Made by a program: the position numbers and the translations under genes
Assembly: GCA_003971905.1 (NCBI GenBank)
Contig: RSEE01000023.1
Coordinates: forward strand, 310,001-374,000
Direction: 5' to 3'
Length of the DNA stretch: 64,000 bases
From: Moniliella sp. 'wahieum'
Lineage: Eukaryota > Basidiomycota > Moniliellomycetes > Moniliellales > Moniliellaceae
Shown here: positions 59,342 through 64,000 of the stretch, one piece after another
How positions within the stretch are numbered: the first letter of the stretch is position 1
Layout: each line of letters starts with the position of its first letter
Notes under the pieces: model-generated
Told to the model about the DNA's origin: nothing
Seen by the model: the letters and a program-made list of their open reading frames with translations, nothing else
Databases searched by the model: none

Positions 59342-59946
59342 ATGCCCCAAGTCTACCAGCTCTTTGGCGGTGCCATCACGGCAGACTATGTGGCCCCTGA
59401 TTGACGCAAGCGACCTACGCCAGGTGCCCGACACTCAGGAAGTCTATCTTAGCCCGCATGACGGCGCGAGCTATGTCTGGATGTGCTCCAGCCCTCCCTG
59501 CCCGCCACCTCGACGCCCGAACAGGCCATCAAGCAGCACTTTGACAATCTCGCCCACGACAACGATGCCCACTCGGCAGCGGTGCACAAGGTCTCCGCAT
59601 GCTCCCCCGGGCCAGCACAGGAGGAGGGAACACCGACCCCGGTTCTGCTCGAGGGGGTGCAGTACGTCAAGAAGACGGGGCAGGGCAGGCCGGTGGACGA
59701 GGTCGGGATCTACCTTGCTCTCTGGCGTCTCGCCCCGCGCAAGAGTATGATCTCCTCTTGTCACTCAACATTCCTCGGCCTCACCATGCTCAGGGCAGTG
59801 TTCCTGAGCCCGACACCGTTCCCGACCCCACGGCTGCCGACAAGGAGGCCGGCGCGGTGACCGCCGAAACAGAACAGCTGTACGTGGCCCGGTTCAAGCA
59901 AACTGTGGCCTCCCTCGCCATCCGCGACTGGGGCTTGTTCGTATAA
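59342..59946 (+). CDS. MOG1: Mog1-type Ran-binding nuclear import factor
   Basis: Binds the Ran GTPase and promotes nucleotide release and nuclear protein import. Start MPQVYQLFGGAITADYVAP at 59342 matches the family's N-terminal YxLFGGAI. Then, after one lost C at 59394-59397, LIDASDLRQVPDTQEVYLSP is the most diagnostic family motif. After one lost G at about 59479 comes VLQPSLPATSTPEQAIKQHF. Then PVLLEGVQYVKK, DEVGIYLALWRL, EYDLLLSLNIPRP and the C-terminal FKQTVASLAIRDWGLFV. About 200 residues, normal length. A third frame break lies near 59740. It is transcribed divergently from FMP27. Confidence 0.88.
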
Positions 59947-61289
59947 GTACACCCCAACCTGCAATCTCGTGGCACCTCATCCATCAGTCCCGATGCACTT
60001 CATCAATCATCCTGCACCAGCCCCTCTGCCGTTTCCCTTTCTCCAGCCCAAGCTACCTTACCTGTTTGCTTCGGAGCTTCAGTCCTGCATCGGTACTCTA
60101 TACACCGCATCTTGCTCTTCGTCTTCGGGCGTGATGAACAACTATAGCTCCGCGCATCGCGCATCGCGTATCCGCATTCTTGTAGACCCGTACAGACAAG
60201 GGCCCGTATGGTAAGCGTTTCTTTAACGAAGTGGAACAAGGTGGACCGGACCTGGCGCCTCAGAGCCCGGCGCGTAGGCTATACTGTTGTACTTGGAGAG
60301 GAGTGCGGCTAAAACTTAAATGTGTGCGTCTCAGCTTCCGCGCCGCCTGTGTTCGGATATTGGCGGAGGCGGAGAAATGCATGACAGCGGACAAGGCAAC
60401 GGGTCGGAGTGCCCATCTACCGATCAATCTACCTGCCCTGGGCCGGGTTACTCCCTGCTGCGCCTACCCATCTGTAGAGTAGCCTGTCGGTAACCGTTCT
60501 TGACACGTCGGTGCGTGTGAGTACCGAATGATAAACGACGAAAACAGCAGAGACAAGAACGCATCGGAGTTCCTTGGTCTGAAGCTGCTTGAAGCTTGAA
60601 GGGCTTGAAGCTCCTGAGTACCTGAAGCTCTGAATCTTTAAGATCTCTCAGATCCCACGCTTCAAGCTTCAAACTGCAACGTTCAAGGTACGTTCAAGCT
60701 TCAAGCTCTTGAAGCTGACAGAAGGGGCCTTGCCCAAAACGGAGTGGGTCAACAAAGCACGTCAGAGAGCCCGCCCCACCCAGAAACGCATCGCCGGTGC
60801 ATCCCCCACCTGCTTGCATTGATATCCCCGCACCTGCCACACCCGCCCGTCAGACCCTCTTGAAAACAGCATCGACGGAAGTACCCCTCAAAAACCCCAC
60901 ATGGCCACTGGGGCAATATGAGCGCTATATTGTGTACTAGTCCGCTGACCCTCAGCCCACACCCGGCCGGCAGCAGCCGGTAGAAGCCGCGGCGAACCCT
61001 AGACCAACCCCTTGGGAACAAGTGAACTGCCGCCAGCGCCTCAGAGCGCGGCTCGGCGCGGCCTAGCACGCGGCTCTCTCGGCCATTTTGCCTCTTGCAG
61101 TACGAAATAGTGACCAATAAATAGGCGGCAGTCCCAGTTGTTTTAGCTCTCGATATGGACTCTCTTTGAGAGATAAAAACCCTCTCTCGGTGGGCACCTT
61201 GGGAGCGAGGGTGAGTATTACCAGCCCCGCCAACTAACCCATCTAATTTTCCGCAACCATCACTCCCGCGGTCTCAATCTCGGACGCTG
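59947..61289. other. Intergenic region with AAGCTT palindromes
   Basis: No supported gene. A cluster of CTTGAAGCTT/GCTTCAAGC words at 60581-60716 could fold into several hairpins. A CCAAT-like ACCAATAAATAG at 61113-61124 may belong to the promoter of the following transporter. Confidence 0.45.
60581..60716 (+). repeat. GCTTCAAGCTTGAAGC-type palindromic repeat cluster
   Basis: At least eight AAGCTT or GAAGCTT words in both orientations within 136 nt, together with one AACGTT word. Any pair can form an inverted repeat. Composition is similar to 5040-5100 and 11998-12036. Confidence 0.65.
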
Positions 61290-62982
61290 ATGGATGTGGA
61301 ATCCTCTCCTCCAACACAGGAGGAATCCAGCTGTGAGCCTCAATGTCTGTTTGACCGTATGCCCTCGCTGTCCTCACAGGGAAGCAATTCTGGGTCCTCC
61401 TTAAATGTGGCCCAAGCCGCGAGCAAAGACAACGAAAAAGAATCGGACATGGCGCCCGTGGTAGTCCAATGGGATGAGGGGGAGGCGGCCAACCCACTGA
61501 ACTGGAACAAGACGTACCGCTGGTTCCTGTCCTATTGGGGGGGGTGCTTGTTGGGTGCTCCACCTTCATCTCCACTGTGCCAAATGGAACCCTGGATGAA
61601 ATTCTCGCCGAGTTTCACGTCTCGCACGAGGTCGGGGCCTTGATCATCAGCTTGAATGTCTTGGGCTTTGCGCTGGGTCCGTTTTTTTGGACCATTGAGC
61701 GAGCACGTGGGCAGGAAACCCGTCTTTCTTCTTTCCACCCTGGGAACTTGTTTGTTTTCCCTTGGCTGCGCCCTCGCCCCTAACATTGGAGGCCTACTCG
61801 TCTGTCGTTTCCTTGGAGGAGTATTTGCCGCTGCACCGTATGTCTCTTCTACTTCACGGCTCTTGTTCCACCGCAGTAAACAATTAACCAACCCTCTTTC
61901 CTTTCCAGACTCGTTATCTCGGGATCCTTATCGGAGATCTATGGAACCCCATTGGGACTCAGATGATTGGCTATGGGGTCTTCCCATCGCTTGGACCCTC
62001 GCTCGGGCCTCTGGTCAGTGGGGCAATCTCCGTAACAGGCACCAGTTGGAGGTGGTCATTCTGGGTGGCGACGATGTTCAGTGGGAGTATGGGTGTTATC
62101 GCCGTCTTCTGTGTGAGAGAGACGTATGCTCCCATTCTATTAGTTCAGAAGGCGAAACGGTTACGAAAAGAGTCGCAAACAACAGTAAGATATGTAGCAC
62201 CAATGGAGCTGGTGCCACTCAAACCCAGGGAATTGTTGAGCAAGACGCTTCTCAAGCCTTTTATCATGTTGGTCCAAGAGCCTATGCTAGTTGGCTGCAC
62301 ATTTTGTTGAGCTATGCTTTTGGTCTCCTCTACCTCATCTTTGAGTTTTATTCGTCGTACCGGGAAATTTACGGGCTAAACCCATTACAAGAGGCGCTAT
62401 GCTTTCTTCCTTATCTGGTCGGATCCCCCTCTCCTGCGTCGCATTCTACACGATCGTCGCGCGGTACCAACGCGATCTGGATGCCGCCAAGGCCAAGGAC
62501 CCAGACGCCAAGCTTCCTCCCGAAAAGCGATTACCCATCGTACTCGTATGTGGGCCATGCATGGCTATAAGTTTCTTTTGGTTCGGCTGGGCCAGTTACA
62601 AAAAAGCGTACGGCCCTCTCCCCCCACTCTTTCTCTTCAGAACAAAAGTCTAACCAATGGACTGCTGTACAGGACGTTATGGGCGCCACTATTTAGTGGA
62701 CTGCCACTCGGGTTTGGCATTGCAAGTGTCTTTCTGGGCACCATGAACTATCTTGTGGAAACCTACCGTTCCCACAGTGCGATCGCTCTTGCGGCCCAAA
62801 CCACGGTTCGGTGTTTGGTAGGCGGCGGGTTCATTCTGTTTGCAAACCAAATGAAGGCGCGCTTGGGAGTTCATTGGGCGTCCTCCCTGTTGGGCTTTTT
62901 GGCACTGCTTCTAACCCCCATTCCGTTTGTTTTGTGGTTGTATGGAGCCAAGCTCCGGTCTTGGTCCAGATTTGCCTTCTAA
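61290..62982 (+). CDS. MFS drug/polyamine exporter, DHA1 family
   Basis: A proton antiporter of the 12-span DHA1 group in the plasma membrane. A charged cytoplasmic N-terminus ends in EAANPLNWNKTYRWFLS, the typical NPxNW entry to helix 1. Then VPNGTLDEILAEFHVS, GPLSEHVGRKPVFLLS (motif A), an intron at 61838-61908 (GTATGT...TTCCAG) joining FAAAP to LVISGSLSEIYGT, then GPSLGPLVSGAISVTGTSWR (motif C-like), RETYAPILLVQKAKRLRKES in the central loop, VARYQRDL and PEKRLPIVLVCGPCM. A second intron at 62608-62672 follows, then LPLGFGIASVFLGTMNYLVE and the closing YGAKLRSWSRFAF. About 510 residues. Frame breaks occur near 61540, 61681, 61949, 62292 and 62425. Exact substrate unknown. Confidence 0.87.
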
Positions 62983-64000
62983 CCTTGCGACCACTCACGC
63001 CCCTGGCCCGCATATTACCCTGCTTTTGGGATTCTATATACCCTGTCGTATTCACCAAATATATGGCAGGAGCTGCCGCTGTCATATTGAGCGGTTTCTT
63101 TATCTCTAATACTCTATCGGAAGAGACAATATATCAACCCACTGCATTGGAAAACAGGGAACCTACCCCCCAAGGGAAAGATGGGCCAAAACCCTCTGGC
63201 GCGCCTGGGGGAAGAAATTTTCGGGGTGAGGGAGGCGGGGAGTGCGCGTAGCACAGCCTCAGACAGGCTCCCCGACCAGTCTTCGCCTCTGAGAGACCTG
63301 AGATGTGAGAATCGCACCGTCGTTGACTCTTTTATTATTGTGGCCATCTTCATGTTTTCGTGTATCGGTGCCACCACTCTGATGCTCGGGTTTTTGTACT
63401 CTAAGTTCTTCATAAGGGGTTTCTACTCAGTACGTACTTTCATTCTCGCCTGTAAGCTTCTGTGTATCGGAGTGGATCTGAGGTCTGTGCCGATAAACTA
63501 GTACTACACAACTATGAGCTCCTGCTGTAGCCCATATCACATCCGATCAGTATGTCCTAGTGGCGTGACGCGTGACGTCTGATGAAGCAAGTTGCATGTG
63601 ATGCACATGATGGAACCCGTCCATGTGCAGGACCATCGATCATCGACCCGTCCTCAGGACTGAGTGTACTCAGGGTACTAGCTGTACTCCAGCTGAGGCC
63701 CTGAGGCCTGAGGCTCAGCCGGAGCAGAGATCTCAGACTGAGAGCTACCAGCTGTTGCTCCGGCGTGGCAACCATGTGATGTTGTGATATACCGATGATA
63801 TGATGGGTGCGGTATATGTGACACTACGCCATGCGTCTTGCACTTGTGTGACAAAAGCGAATGTGGTTAGTGGGGCCTGGGGGGCACAGATAACATACGG
63901 CACACCCGCCGACGAGAGACGAGGCGGAGCACAAGGGGCAACAGGCATAGCATGTAACATGGTAACATGGGGCAAGAGCACTGTTACCATGTAAGGCCTA
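62983..64000. other. 3' region, no supported gene
   Basis: A short + strand ORF starting at 63064 (MAGAAAVILSGFFISNTLSE) and one overlapping at 63181-63501 with a hydrophobic segment (FIIVAIFMFSCIGATTLML) are visible but lack family resemblance. The last 500 nt contain CCTGAGGCCTGAGG and GTAACATGGTAACATGG words of the same type as the island at 13-16 kb. Confidence 0.4.

Noticed and set aside
63064-63501. Two overlapping short ORFs, one with a hydrophobic segment, downstream of the DHA1 exporter
   Set aside because: No family resemblance, no clear start context, no intron signals; chance ORFs are as likely.

Overview
This window is fungal nuclear DNA, most likely from a basidiomycete. The evidence is multi-exon protein genes with short introns (44-100 nt) that have GTRNGT donors, CTAAC-type branch sites and YAG acceptors; tRNA genes with a small intron one base 3' of the anticodon; and protein families (GPD1-type glycerol-3-phosphate dehydrogenase, Fmp27, Syt1-type Sec7-PH factor, tripeptidyl peptidase II, UBP12-type protease) whose sequences look fungal. 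The basidiomycete placement rests on remembered family features, not on a search.

Almost every gene that can be recognised by homology is broken by single-base losses in short homopolymers (for example CCC read as CC, TTTT as TTT). After each break the correct protein simply continues in the next frame. I read this as base-calling or assembly error rather than mass pseudogenisation. CDS spans below are therefore gene extents containing frameshifts and introns, not clean ORFs.

Layout. 0-1.8 kb: 3' part of a Ser/Pro-rich single-pass membrane protein (+). 3.3-4.4 kb: glycerol-3-phosphate dehydrogenase (-). 4.5-17.5 kb: gene-poor island with short palindromic and tandem repeats, two copies of an unrecognised gene family (7.6-8.1 and 10.7-11.4 kb, -) and one Ser/Pro-rich hypothetical gene (8.8-10.4 kb, -). 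17.6-19.3 kb: MFS sugar transporter (+). 22.2-23.5 kb: weak hypothetical gene (+). 23.9-29.4 kb: tripeptidyl peptidase II, tRNA-Gly and an FAD-dependent amine oxidase, all (-). 31.3-33.0 kb: UNC93-like MFS protein (+). 33.6 kb: tRNA-Ile (-). 33.8-36.5 kb: Sec7-PH Arf exchange factor (-). 37.5-41.0 kb: coiled-coil, low-complexity protein (-). 41.8-45.9 kb: ubiquitin-specific protease (-). 46.7-48.6 kb: single-pass membrane protein (-). 49.1-58.9 kb: Fmp27/BLTP2 bridge-like lipid-transfer protein (-), head to head with MOG1 (+, 59.3-59.9 kb). 61.3-63.0 kb: DHA1-type MFS exporter (+).

The genes are mostly independent housekeeping functions: sugar import, glycerol synthesis and redox balance, peptide and amine turnover, Arf signalling, nuclear transport and membrane lipid transfer. 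No secondary-metabolite cluster, CRISPR array or intact transposon is visible. The least explained parts are the two-copy gene family with its shared 3' element (REP-A, also seen alone elsewhere), a second dispersed repeat (REP-B, at 20.3 and 41.3 kb in opposite orientations), and the palindrome-rich island at 12.7-16.2 kb.
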